The notes: generated by a model from the letters alone, not told the origin. DNA of 6,231 nucleotides from an uncultured Anaerolineae bacterium (GCA_903882765.1 CAIRYE010000444.1:1-6231), one strand, 5' to 3'; shown: positions 1 to 5,915, counted from the first letter of the stretch. Numbers and translations: made by a program.

Positions 1-358
1 CGGCTGAAACAACCGAAGTACCCGGACAAAAACCACCGATAACAAAACCAACACCCATGATCAAGCCGCCAAGCAAACCGGAGGAGAGGTAAGTAAGATT
101 GACCCAAACCAGATTGAAGTTTAGGATACCTAACCCAACCATTGTGAAAATGCTAAGCATAGCAACAACGATTGCTGTAAACATGACCTTGAGTACGGTT
201 AGATCCTTGAAATAGAACTGTGCGGCTAATTTTTCTGAATTACCAAAGCCCGACATTTCCAAGGTAAAACCAAAAGCGAAACCGATCAGGGCGAAGACTA
301 GGTACGTCCAGGGTGCTTCTGCGCTAACGGTTTGTAAAATAGTGAGAGGGAAATTCAT
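1..358 (-). CDS. YeeE/YedE family sulfur transporter subunit (partial, C-terminus beyond window)
   Basis: Integral membrane protein of the YeeE/YedE (TsuA/PmpA-like, sulfur transport) family; family members import thiosulfate or handle related sulfur species. Only the first 119 residues are inside the window. Visible are a hydrophobic segment at about 18-35, the family-typical stretch SGFGNSEKLAAQFYF at about 36-50, a second segment at about 58-79, and a glycine-rich helix ending in GGFCPGTS (Cys111). That cysteine lies in the conserved CPG position of the family. The ATG at 358 follows a strong AGGAGG with 5-nt spacing. The gene lies 9 bp after the other YeeE/YedE gene, so the two probably form a heteromeric pair of half-size subunits, as PmpA/PmpB do. 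The family call is firm; the substrate is inferred. Confidence 0.88.
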   Translation of the reverse strand, partial: MNFPLTILQTVSAEAPWTYLVFALIGFAFGFTLEMSGFGNSEKLAAQFYFKDLTVLKVMFTAIVVAMLSIFTMVGLGILNFNLVWVNLTYLSSGLLGGLIMGVGFVIGGFCPGTSVVSA

Positions 359-363
359 TCTAT

Positions 364-369
364 CCTCCT
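364..369 (-). promoter_or_regulatory. Ribosome binding site of the partial YeeE/YedE gene
   Basis: A perfect AGGAGG on the minus strand lies 5 nt before the ATG at 358 and overlaps the TAG stop codon of the preceding gene (368-370). It fixes the start of the partial gene and implies tight co-translation with its partner. Confidence 0.85.
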
Positions 370-931
370 AATTCCAAAGCTTGCGGACGAAATAAGCCAT
401 CGCGTAAGCGCCAGCAAAGATCATCATCATTAGCGCCCACGAACCAGCGGAGAGTGTAGCACCGCCAGTAAGAGCTTGGCCAGACGTGCAGCCGCGAGCC
501 ATTCGAGCCCCATATACAAATATGGTTCCACCAATGAAGGCCATAGCCCAACGGGTTTGGTTCGAGATCTGCGGTCCTTTATTGGTTTCAAACTTAACCC
601 TGCCATTGAACAAGCCCGAGGAAAAACCACCGAGTATTGAGCCAAGAAAGACAGGAAGGATCCAATCATCGAGCGGATTTTTATCCCCTCCTGCCATTTT
701 CAACAGGTAGGATGTTTGGTCGACGTGCTGCGGGGCAACCAGGTCTACCAGGAAAGCGTCAATACGGCTGACTGCGCCAGAAGCGCCTAAACCATTACCT
801 GTAAAGAAGATGGAAAGGAAAAGGACCAAACCAAGAACCAAACCACCAAAATACGGATGAACATAGGCTTTTTTTGGCCGATTGAAAAGCGCCGCCAAGC
901 CACTTTGTTTTTTTTCAATTTGAGTAGACAT
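368..931 (-). CDS. YeeE/YedE family sulfur transporter subunit (PmpB-like half)
   Basis: 187-residue polytopic membrane protein of the YeeE/YedE sulfur-transport family. The N-terminal about 25 residues are polar and basic. Hydrophobic segments lie at about 27-53, 90-109, 129-146 and 162-182. The hallmark is GARMARGCTSGQALTGG (about 141-157), with conserved Cys148 in the RGCTSG motif; in characterised relatives such as TsuA, membrane cysteines in this type of position contact thiosulfate. An in-frame TTG at 943 exists, but the ATG at 931 is preferred because GGAG sits 6 nt before it, directly after the stop of the cytochrome gene. It is the upstream member of the half-transporter pair. Role inferred: uptake or exchange of thiosulfate, sulfite or sulfane sulfur linked to the cytochromes encoded just upstream. 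Confidence 0.9.
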   Translation of the reverse strand: MSTQIEKKQSGLAALFNRPKKAYVHPYFGGLVLGLVLFLSIFFTGNGLGASGAVSRIDAFLVDLVAPQHVDQTSYLLKMAGGDKNPLDDWILPVFLGSILGGFSSGLFNGRVKFETNKGPQISNQTRWAMAFIGGTIFVYGARMARGCTSGQALTGGATLSAGSWALMMMIFAGAYAMAYFVRKLWN

Positions 932-937
932 CTTGAT

Positions 938-941
938 CTCC
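938..941 (-). promoter_or_regulatory. Ribosome binding site deciding the ATG at 931
   Basis: GGAG on the minus strand lies 6 nt before the ATG at 931 and just after the TAA (944-946) of the preceding gene. A TTG start at 943 would lie upstream of this site and have no ribosome binding site of its own, so the shorter 187-residue product is preferred. Confidence 0.75.
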
Positions 942-943
942 AA

Positions 944-3700
944 TTACTTTGAATGCTCGTCATCATGGGCTTCAAGCTCTTCCCATCCAGTGACCATTCC
1001 GCGCATAGCTTCAAGCGGAGTAGCGCCAGTGGTAGTGAGGTAAATATGCCCAATGATGAAGGAGGCTAACAACCAGGCGATGAGGGAGTGGAACACAGCT
1101 ATGTAGTTCAACCCACCAAATATTTCTGTGATCTCAGGCCATTTTTGAACAGTCCACATGAGAGAACCAGAGAGAATTTGAAGCGGCAACAGAACATTGA
1201 GCAAAGCAAAGTAGGTTGCCTGTTGCAATGGGTTCATCTTTTGGTTGCGTTTCTTTTCAAAGGGGTGAGGTTCTCCCTTAAAGATACCGCTAATATAATA
1301 TTTCGCCTGAATGATGGCATCATCAAAGAAGCCGACCGGTCGGGGAATGAATTGTTTGATCTCCCCTGTGGTAAGGTGCCAGAATAGGGAAAGCGCGGCG
1401 TTCACCACCATAATACCGGCAAACACATTGTGTATGATAACGATATTTTTGAAACTAAACATACCAAACATATCTGGGCGATGAATGATCAAACCTGTTA
1501 CCACCAAAGCCAAGATGGAAACCGCCTGAAGCCAGTGCCAGAATCGCTCGTAAACTTCATAGATATAAACTGCCTTAGTAGCGGCGGGTTCCTTTTTGAT
1601 TCTAAGCGAGGTGAGGTATCTCATGGTAGCGTGGCCGCTAACACCAAGAACGGTGAAAAGAAGTGCAAAAGCGCCGAACCAATCGATTCCCATTACGGCA
1701 TCTTTACCGAAAATGTAGATGCGATCTCGGGTATTGCGCGGTGTGTACACCAAGCTTCCGGTTTCAGTCACCTCTACATCACCGCTACCGTTCACGTTGT
1801 TTCCTGTAACAAATTGCGGTTTCACATTGCCAGGAACATAAGTAGATAGCTGTATAGCAGAACCAATACGTGAATCTTTATTATGGCAAGTTCGACAATC
1901 GCTAATAGCATAATCGCCGCCACTAACATTGTGATTCACATTGTAGGGTTGGATCTGCCCCTCAATTCGAGGATTGACAAGCCCGATCGCCGCAAATTTA
2001 CTAGCCAAGAAGGCCACCTGCTCATCGCTGGTAAGCTTTGTTTCATCAGAAGATAACGCACCGTCGGCATTTGTATCGAAGGTGGCAAGGATATCGGGGG
2101 CGTATCCACTATCGACCAAGAATACTTTGTTCAAATCCAATTCTCGAACCGGTCGTTTGTTGCCATTTGCGTCATCATAAACCCAATACCAGCTAGTGAT
2201 CAGGTTATATGGTGTAAGGCTGGTGGAACCGTCGATGTTATCGCGCTGCATTAGTACGGGCTTATAACCGGAAACCAAATCGGTTATGGTGTTGCCAGAA
2301 TCGCTAATTCCACGGCAAAGGCTGCCCGGAGTTCCATTCGCATTGATAAAGGTCCAATCGACCATTTCCATCGCTGGGGCGTAGAGCTGTGAAATATGGC
2401 AGGATTCGCAAGCAAGAACCGCCATATGCTGTTCCGAATATGGCAACCAACCTTCGTGAGAAACCTGCGCGTTATGGCAGGATTCACATCGGCGCATGGT
2501 TCCTTTCTTTTCAGAATCGACTAAATACTGTGCGCTCTGCCCACGTGCAAAATTATGCTCGGGGATGGTTAGATATTCGCCGATCGTTAACTTTCTTGGA
2601 TCATATTCCAAGTGACTAGGTGAAGTACCGGCTGACTCTTGAGAATGGATCGGGTTATTGATCGAGTAATGGCAATCAGTGCACGATAAAGCCCGCTCGG
2701 CGTGAACATCCCAAGAACGGTTGATCTCGGCTTTATTCGAAATATTTACGCCACTCTCGGAGATCTTCTGGGCGGAAATGATCTGACCGGTAGTGTACGT
2801 GAGGGGATACTCACTGTTACAGGCAGAGATCGTGATTGGCTCGTTCACGTCTGTATGGACTTCGCCATGACAGGCCGCGCAATTATTGTTGATCGGATCT
2901 TGTATAGTGACAAATTCTTTTTTGAGCATCCCATCCGCGCTAAAGGCTTCTTTGTTCCAGCTAAAGCCGCTGCCATCGCGTTCCACAACACCAGACCCTA
3001 AGAGGGTAGCTGTATTCGCGGAACCAAATTTACCATTTTGGATCTCTGTGGTTCGTTCGGAAATATTAGGGGTTTCCAAATGGCAAATAAAACAATCCAT
3101 TTCTAAAACGCCGCTTTTTTTCCAATCCCAGGCAATTACTTCGCCGGTAACGGGATCAATGACTGATTTTTCGACACCTAACAAGGATTGATTTCCTGCG
3201 ATTAACTCACCCGCCCTGCTTGTGGCAGCAGCGCCTCCGCCAACTAGGCGAGCGCCATACACTTTGATCCACTCAGCGGTTCCAAGATCTAATTTCTCGT
3301 CAACGGACTGGGAGAGGTAGCGATAGGTAATTGGATCCCAATTGCCAAACAGACCTTTAGAGGAATCTAACTCTGCGGTTTCCGCGTACTCCGAAAGACC
3401 AAGATCGGAATGAAAACTATGAGATTCAATAAATGCCGTATCATGGCACTCACCACAGGTCTTCATAGTGGAGATTGGATTACCCGAATCAACTACATTC
3501 TTGCCATCCGCGTCCATAAGAACAAAAACAGGGTGGATGGGGGAAATAGTAGGAGTCGCGGCGACGGGAGCTTTTGCCAGACCAATACCATAGATGATTG
3601 CCAGGGAAATGACAAGAACCGCGATGCTCACAAGGGCTGCGGGCGAGGTGAGTTTTTTATTGCGAAGAAGGTTCGGAATATTTTTCATCATTTTACCCAT
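944..3700 (-). CDS. Heptaheme cytochrome c fused to a C-terminal cytochrome b561/FdnI-type quinol-reactive domain
   Basis: 918-residue membrane-bound multiheme cytochrome. An N-terminal anchor or signal segment (about 18-42) precedes a large extracytoplasmic domain with seven CXXCH motifs at residues 82, 203, 274, 340, 405, 431 and 602. The chain then has five hydrophobic segments (about 672-690, 719-738, 751-774, 826-849, 867-888). His722, His757, His871 and His885 fit the bis-His pattern of diheme cytochrome b such as FdnI/PhsC; the last pair is 14 residues apart, as in FdnI. The basic stretch at about 694-703 would be cytoplasmic. An EF-hand-like loop occurs at 542-553. Likely role: electron transfer between the menaquinone pool and the neighbouring octaheme enzyme. 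Start: ATG 3700 lies 1 nt after the upstream stop with no good Shine-Dalgarno, suggesting translational coupling; ATG 3691 or 3688 are alternatives. Longer forms would run deep into the upstream gene. Confidence 0.88.
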   Translation of the reverse strand: MGKMMKNIPNLLRNKKLTSPAALVSIAVLVISLAIIYGIGLAKAPVAATPTISPIHPVFVLMDADGKNVVDSGNPISTMKTCGECHDTAFIESHSFHSDLGLSEYAETAELDSSKGLFGNWDPITYRYLSQSVDEKLDLGTAEWIKVYGARLVGGGAAATSRAGELIAGNQSLLGVEKSVIDPVTGEVIAWDWKKSGVLEMDCFICHLETPNISERTTEIQNGKFGSANTATLLGSGVVERDGSGFSWNKEAFSADGMLKKEFVTIQDPINNNCAACHGEVHTDVNEPITISACNSEYPLTYTTGQIISAQKISESGVNISNKAEINRSWDVHAERALSCTDCHYSINNPIHSQESAGTSPSHLEYDPRKLTIGEYLTIPEHNFARGQSAQYLVDSEKKGTMRRCESCHNAQVSHEGWLPYSEQHMAVLACESCHISQLYAPAMEMVDWTFINANGTPGSLCRGISDSGNTITDLVSGYKPVLMQRDNIDGSTSLTPYNLITSWYWVYDDANGNKRPVRELDLNKVFLVDSGYAPDILATFDTNADGALSSDETKLTSDEQVAFLASKFAAIGLVNPRIEGQIQPYNVNHNVSGGDYAISDCRTCHNKDSRIGSAIQLSTYVPGNVKPQFVTGNNVNGSGDVEVTETGSLVYTPRNTRDRIYIFGKDAVMGIDWFGAFALLFTVLGVSGHATMRYLTSLRIKKEPAATKAVYIYEVYERFWHWLQAVSILALVVTGLIIHRPDMFGMFSFKNIVIIHNVFAGIMVVNAALSLFWHLTTGEIKQFIPRPVGFFDDAIIQAKYYISGIFKGEPHPFEKKRNQKMNPLQQATYFALLNVLLPLQILSGSLMWTVQKWPEITEIFGGLNYIAVFHSLIAWLLASFIIGHIYLTTTGATPLEAMRGMVTGWEELEAHDDEHSK

Positions 3701-3701
3701 T

Positions 3702-5153
3702 TTATTTATTATCAAACCTTCCGCCATAATTGATCGGATCGCCAGAATAACCAAGGGCTTTCCAATCCATGCGACCATTATCAGAATGGCACTCAGCGCA
3801 CTGAAGGGCATTTTCTTTAGGTTGAACCATATGTGTGGAGGGCCAATACATATATGTTTCTGTAAACCCATAATTTCCGCTGTACTTTAGCCCCATGCGT
3901 TGCTGGGCAAGTTCAAAGGCATTGTTCCAATCAAACGTAGTCCAATAACCATTTAATCCCGATGTAATTGGGGCTAACAGATAATTGTAGGTTGTATCGT
4001 AAGGCTGCTTGGCGATATGAAGTTTGAAGGGGAAGATCTTTGCCTTCTCATCGACAATGGAACCCGATGGTTTGTTGATATATGTTGGTTGGGTTGGATC
4101 AATGGTATCGCCTAGAATATAGCGGTAATCGAGATTCCCGTTGAACCAAAGATATGTAGGTTGAACATTTTTATCGTAAACAAAATTACCCTTGATCTTT
4201 AAGTAAGTAAAGTGATCATCTCCCAGATCTTGGCCAGAGGTAGACCAATCCCAGCTCAATTTAGTTGGGTCTTTTAAGGCGATAGCGGGAACATGACACG
4301 TTTGGCAAGCCACGCTTTCGGTATGGAGGTTTACCCGTTCGTCATCATGTGGTTTTTCCGCATGGCATTGCTGACAAGAGACCTGCTCTTGGGGCTCAAT
4401 ATAATAATTATCTACAACCAAGCGGCCTTTGATAACATGGTTTTCAGCTACGTGGCAATCGGTGCAGTTGAGGTTGTTTTTTCCCATGTGAACATCAACG
4501 TTTTCGGATGGGAAGATCAAACTTTCGTCGAGGTCACCGTGTTTTACGCCATTCCCACCACCGCCATCAAAGTGGCATTTTCCACACATAGCACGGTTAG
4601 GGGCCGCAACACTTTTAGCGGCCGCTAGCAGATCTACGGTATCAGCGGGGTTACCAAATGTACCTTTGGTATATCCGGATGACGCATGACAGATAAGGCA
4701 ATCAACATTTTCGGTTTTTGAAAAATCGAAAGCGCCCTCCTGTCCATCTGTGGTCTCCTGCCATCCCTGACCAATATGGCATGCCATACAGCTCTTTTGG
4801 TTACCCTGAGCGCTGATGCAGAAGTTATTGATCTGATTGGCTTTCCCGATAGTGACCGGAACATCTCTACCAGGCACAACAAATGGTTTTGATTCCCAGG
4901 TCCAGTGAGTCGTCATCATAATGTCTTTTGCGGCATCAGGATGGCATGTTAGGCAGTTCTTGGTTACTTCCTGCCCAGTCTCAAATGGTCCTTTGATAAT
5001 ATCGGCGTGGCTAGTGTGAATCGGATGTTCCGGTACAGCCGCCCAGGGGTCATCCGCTTTTTCTGTTGATTTTGGCCAAAAAATGATCAATGGAACAATG
5101 ATCACGGCTAAAATGCCGATCAAGCCTAATACCCAATATGGTTTTTTGTTCAT
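3702..5153 (-). CDS. Octaheme c-type cytochrome, tetrathionate reductase (OTR) family, membrane-anchored
   Basis: 483-residue protein with eight CXXCH motifs at residues 67, 122, 152, 190, 230, 260, 283 and 452, the count and order of the octaheme tetrathionate reductase family known from Shewanella. Supporting family features are the HADIIKGPF...NCLTCH opening (about 49-71), the HWTW motif (83-86), Trp/Tyr-rich segments at about 299-350, and a C-terminal CAECH...GRMDW block. The family reduces tetrathionate and, in vitro, nitrite or hydroxylamine; the physiological substrate here is unproven. Residues 7-26 form one hydrophobic helix without an obvious signal-peptidase site, so the enzyme is probably anchored outside the membrane. 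The only cysteine outside a heme motif is Cys112. The ATG at 5153 has AGG 7 nt upstream. The gene lies between arsR and the cytochrome c/b fusion, its probable electron partner. Confidence 0.92.
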   Translation of the reverse strand: MNKKPYWVLGLIGILAVIIVPLIIFWPKSTEKADDPWAAVPEHPIHTSHADIIKGPFETGQEVTKNCLTCHPDAAKDIMMTTHWTWESKPFVVPGRDVPVTIGKANQINNFCISAQGNQKSCMACHIGQGWQETTDGQEGAFDFSKTENVDCLICHASSGYTKGTFGNPADTVDLLAAAKSVAAPNRAMCGKCHFDGGGGNGVKHGDLDESLIFPSENVDVHMGKNNLNCTDCHVAENHVIKGRLVVDNYYIEPQEQVSCQQCHAEKPHDDERVNLHTESVACQTCHVPAIALKDPTKLSWDWSTSGQDLGDDHFTYLKIKGNFVYDKNVQPTYLWFNGNLDYRYILGDTIDPTQPTYINKPSGSIVDEKAKIFPFKLHIAKQPYDTTYNYLLAPITSGLNGYWTTFDWNNAFELAQQRMGLKYSGNYGFTETYMYWPSTHMVQPKENALQCAECHSDNGRMDWKALGYSGDPINYGGRFDNK

Positions 5154-5165
5154 ATATCTACCTGC

Positions 5166-5507
5166 CTATAATGGAGTAGTGTGATTTATTATGATAGAGC
5201 GTTTTTGGAGTTGATCTCGCATGATGGTTCGAAGGAGATCCATAGCCTCAATAAGCCTGGGATCGGCCAAGTCGTAATTCACTTGCGTCCCATTTTTGGA
5301 GCTGATCACTAAACCTTTTTCTTTGAGAATTTTTAAATGCTTGGAAATATTTGGTTGGGTGATATTTAATTCCGCGCTGAGCTCGGATACATTTTTCAAA
5401 CCCTCCTTTAATGAATAAAGGATGAGCAATCGTGATGGATCGGACAAAGCCGCGCAAAAGCCGGCTTCGAGGGTAATTAATTCTTGACGTAAGTTTTCTA
5501 AATTCAT
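5166..5507 (-). CDS. ArsR/SmtB-family winged-helix transcriptional regulator
   Basis: 113-residue regulator. The family opening CAALSDPSRLLIL lies at 18-30, a helix-turn-helix follows (about 39-64, recognition helix TQPNISKHLKILK), and then a beta wing (about 66-80, GLVISSKNGTQVNYDL) and a C-terminal dimerisation helix (about 82-101). It is the first gene of the operon, with only 12 bp before the octaheme cytochrome gene, so it probably autoregulates the sulfur-redox operon. The alpha-3 ELCVCD-type metal site reads ELNIT, and the C-terminal helix lacks the His residues of the SmtB alpha-5 site. Cys18 is the only cysteine, so neither classical metal sensing nor a dithiol SqrR/BigR-type switch is evident. 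The inducer is unknown. Start ATG 5507 has GGAG 4 nt upstream, a short spacing; no other in-frame start is visible nearby. Confidence 0.93.
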   Translation of the reverse strand: MNLENLRQELITLEAGFCAALSDPSRLLILYSLKEGLKNVSELSAELNITQPNISKHLKILKEKGLVISSKNGTQVNYDLADPRLIEAMDLLRTIMRDQLQKRSIIINHTTPL

Positions 5508-5516
5508 ATGTCTCCA

Positions 5517-5530
5517 AATATGCGCATATT
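5517..5530. promoter_or_regulatory. Perfect 14-bp dyad, candidate ArsR operator 1
   Basis: AATATGCGCATATT is a perfect palindrome ending 9 bp upstream of the arsR start codon. ArsR-family repressors bind AT-rich inverted repeats overlapping their own promoters, so this is a natural autoregulatory operator. The assignment to this regulator is inference. Confidence 0.55.
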
Positions 5531-5531
5531 G

Positions 5532-5545
5532 GAATATTCATATTC
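5532..5545. promoter_or_regulatory. 14-bp dyad GAATAT-TC-ATATTC, candidate ArsR operator 2
   Basis: A 6-2-6 inverted repeat lies one base beyond the first dyad; the two centres are 15 bp apart. It covers the inferred transcription start of the arsR operon and abuts the proposed -10 hexamer, a position where a bound repressor would block RNA polymerase. It is AT-rich, as typical ArsR/SmtB operators are. Confidence 0.5.
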
Positions 5546-5551
5546 ATTTTA
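5546..5551 (-). promoter_or_regulatory. Candidate -10 hexamer (TAAAAT) of the arsR-cytochrome operon
   Basis: TAAAAT on the minus strand matches five of six bases of the bacterial -10 consensus. It would place transcription start near 5539. The -35 position (about 5569-5574, reading TAATGA) is poor, as expected for an activator-dependent promoter, and the CRP/FNR-like dyad overlaps the region just upstream. An alternative -35-like TTGATG at 5554-5559 has no good matching -10. Confidence 0.4.
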
Positions 5552-5574
5552 GCCATCAACCCCTGATTTCATTA

Positions 5575-5588
5575 GTGATAAATATCAC
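5575..5588. promoter_or_regulatory. CRP/FNR-family activator site (GTGATA-AA-TATCAC)
   Basis: A perfect 6-2-6 dyad. Read on the minus strand with its flanks it is TGTGATATTTATCACT, matching nine of ten core bases of the CRP consensus TGTGA-N6-TCACA, and eight of ten of the FNR consensus TTGAT-N4-ATCAA. Its centre (5581.5) lies about 42 bp upstream of the inferred arsR-operon start, the class II activator position. It also lies upstream of the divergent DUF2892 gene and could serve both. Which CRP/FNR-family protein binds is not determinable here. Confidence 0.55.
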
Positions 5589-5671
5589 AGATATGTAATA
5601 AAGAATTAATCACAATTTAATGTTTTATTAAAAATGCAACTTTGATGACCGATTTGCATCCAAGTTAGTAT

Positions 5672-5695
5672 TACAATTTATTCAATCATCAGGAG
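5672..5695 (+). promoter_or_regulatory. Leader of the DUF2892 gene: -10-like TACAAT and AGGAG ribosome binding site
   Basis: AGGAG at 5691-5695 lies 7 nt before the ATG at 5703 and firmly supports that start. TACAAT at 5672-5677 matches five of six -10 bases but lacks a clear -35 at 16-18 bp. A second possible -10, CACAAT at 5611-5616, would place the CRP/FNR-like dyad at about -41.5. The promoter itself is therefore uncertain; the ribosome binding site is not. Confidence 0.5.
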
Positions 5696-5702
5696 CATTA
5701 TT

Positions 5703-5906
5703 ATGAAAACAAACGAATCAAATACCGATCGAATCATCCGTGTCATTGTTGGCGTTTTGCTTGTTTATCTCGGAACTTCAGCTCCCTCTCTCTTAGAGGG
5801 AACGGTAGCTATCTTGGTCGCCGTAGTTGGTGCAGTACTTTTAGCCACCGCTTTTGTAGGATTCTGCCCCATTTATTACTTTCTTAAGATCAAAACCAAT
5901 AAGTAA
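5703..5906 (+). CDS. DUF2892 / YgaP-type inner membrane protein
   Basis: 67-residue small membrane protein. It shows the DUF2892 (YgaP transmembrane) pattern: N-terminal NTDRIIRVIVG (7-17), a first hydrophobic helix (about 12-27), a short loop, a second helix (about 32-53), and the terminal TAFVGFCPIY motif (49-58) with conserved Cys55. In YgaP this module anchors a rhodanese domain in the membrane; stand-alone copies are common beside sulfur-metabolism genes, but their exact function is unknown. No rhodanese domain is fused here. It is divergent from the arsR operon across a 195-bp regulatory region and is followed 60 bp later by a thioredoxin gene on the same strand. A role in sulfane-sulfur or thiol handling at the membrane is inferred from context only. 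Confidence 0.87.
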   Translation: MKTNESNTDRIIRVIVGVLLVYLGTSAPSLLEGTVAILVAVVGAVLLATAFVGFCPIYYFLKIKTNK

Positions 5907-5915
5907 GGAAAAATA

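Noticed and set aside
787..1053. Minus-strand ORF of 88 residues across the junction of the fusion and YeeE/YedE genes
   Set aside because: It is an out-of-frame shadow of two well-supported genes and resembles no family.
1088..1849. Plus-strand ORFs of 99 and 139 residues opposite the cytochrome b domain and the end of the heme domain
   Set aside because: Antisense shadows of coding sequence, no recognisable motifs.
944..3871. Longer 975-residue version of the cytochrome c/b fusion starting at 3871
   Set aside because: It would overlap the octaheme cytochrome gene by about 170 bp and add residues translated from that gene's other frame. ATG 3700 directly after the upstream stop gives a normal N-terminal anchor.
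3410..3890. Plus-strand ORFs opposite the heptaheme cytochrome (98-107 residues)
   Set aside because: Antisense shadows of a clearly coding region; no domain pattern and no ribosome binding site that stands out.
4293..4628. Plus-strand ORF of 111 residues with hydrophobic stretches
   Set aside because: Antisense to the octaheme cytochrome; its hydrophobic character comes from reading the complement of the coding strand.
5248..5559. Minus-strand 103-residue ORF overlapping arsR in another frame
   Set aside because: arsR itself has complete family motifs; the overlapping frame shows none and would read through the operator dyads.
5642..5662. Imperfect inverted repeat TTGATG...CATCCAA as a further operator
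   Set aside because: Arms are short with one interruption and it has no clear relation to a promoter; likely chance in AT-rich DNA.
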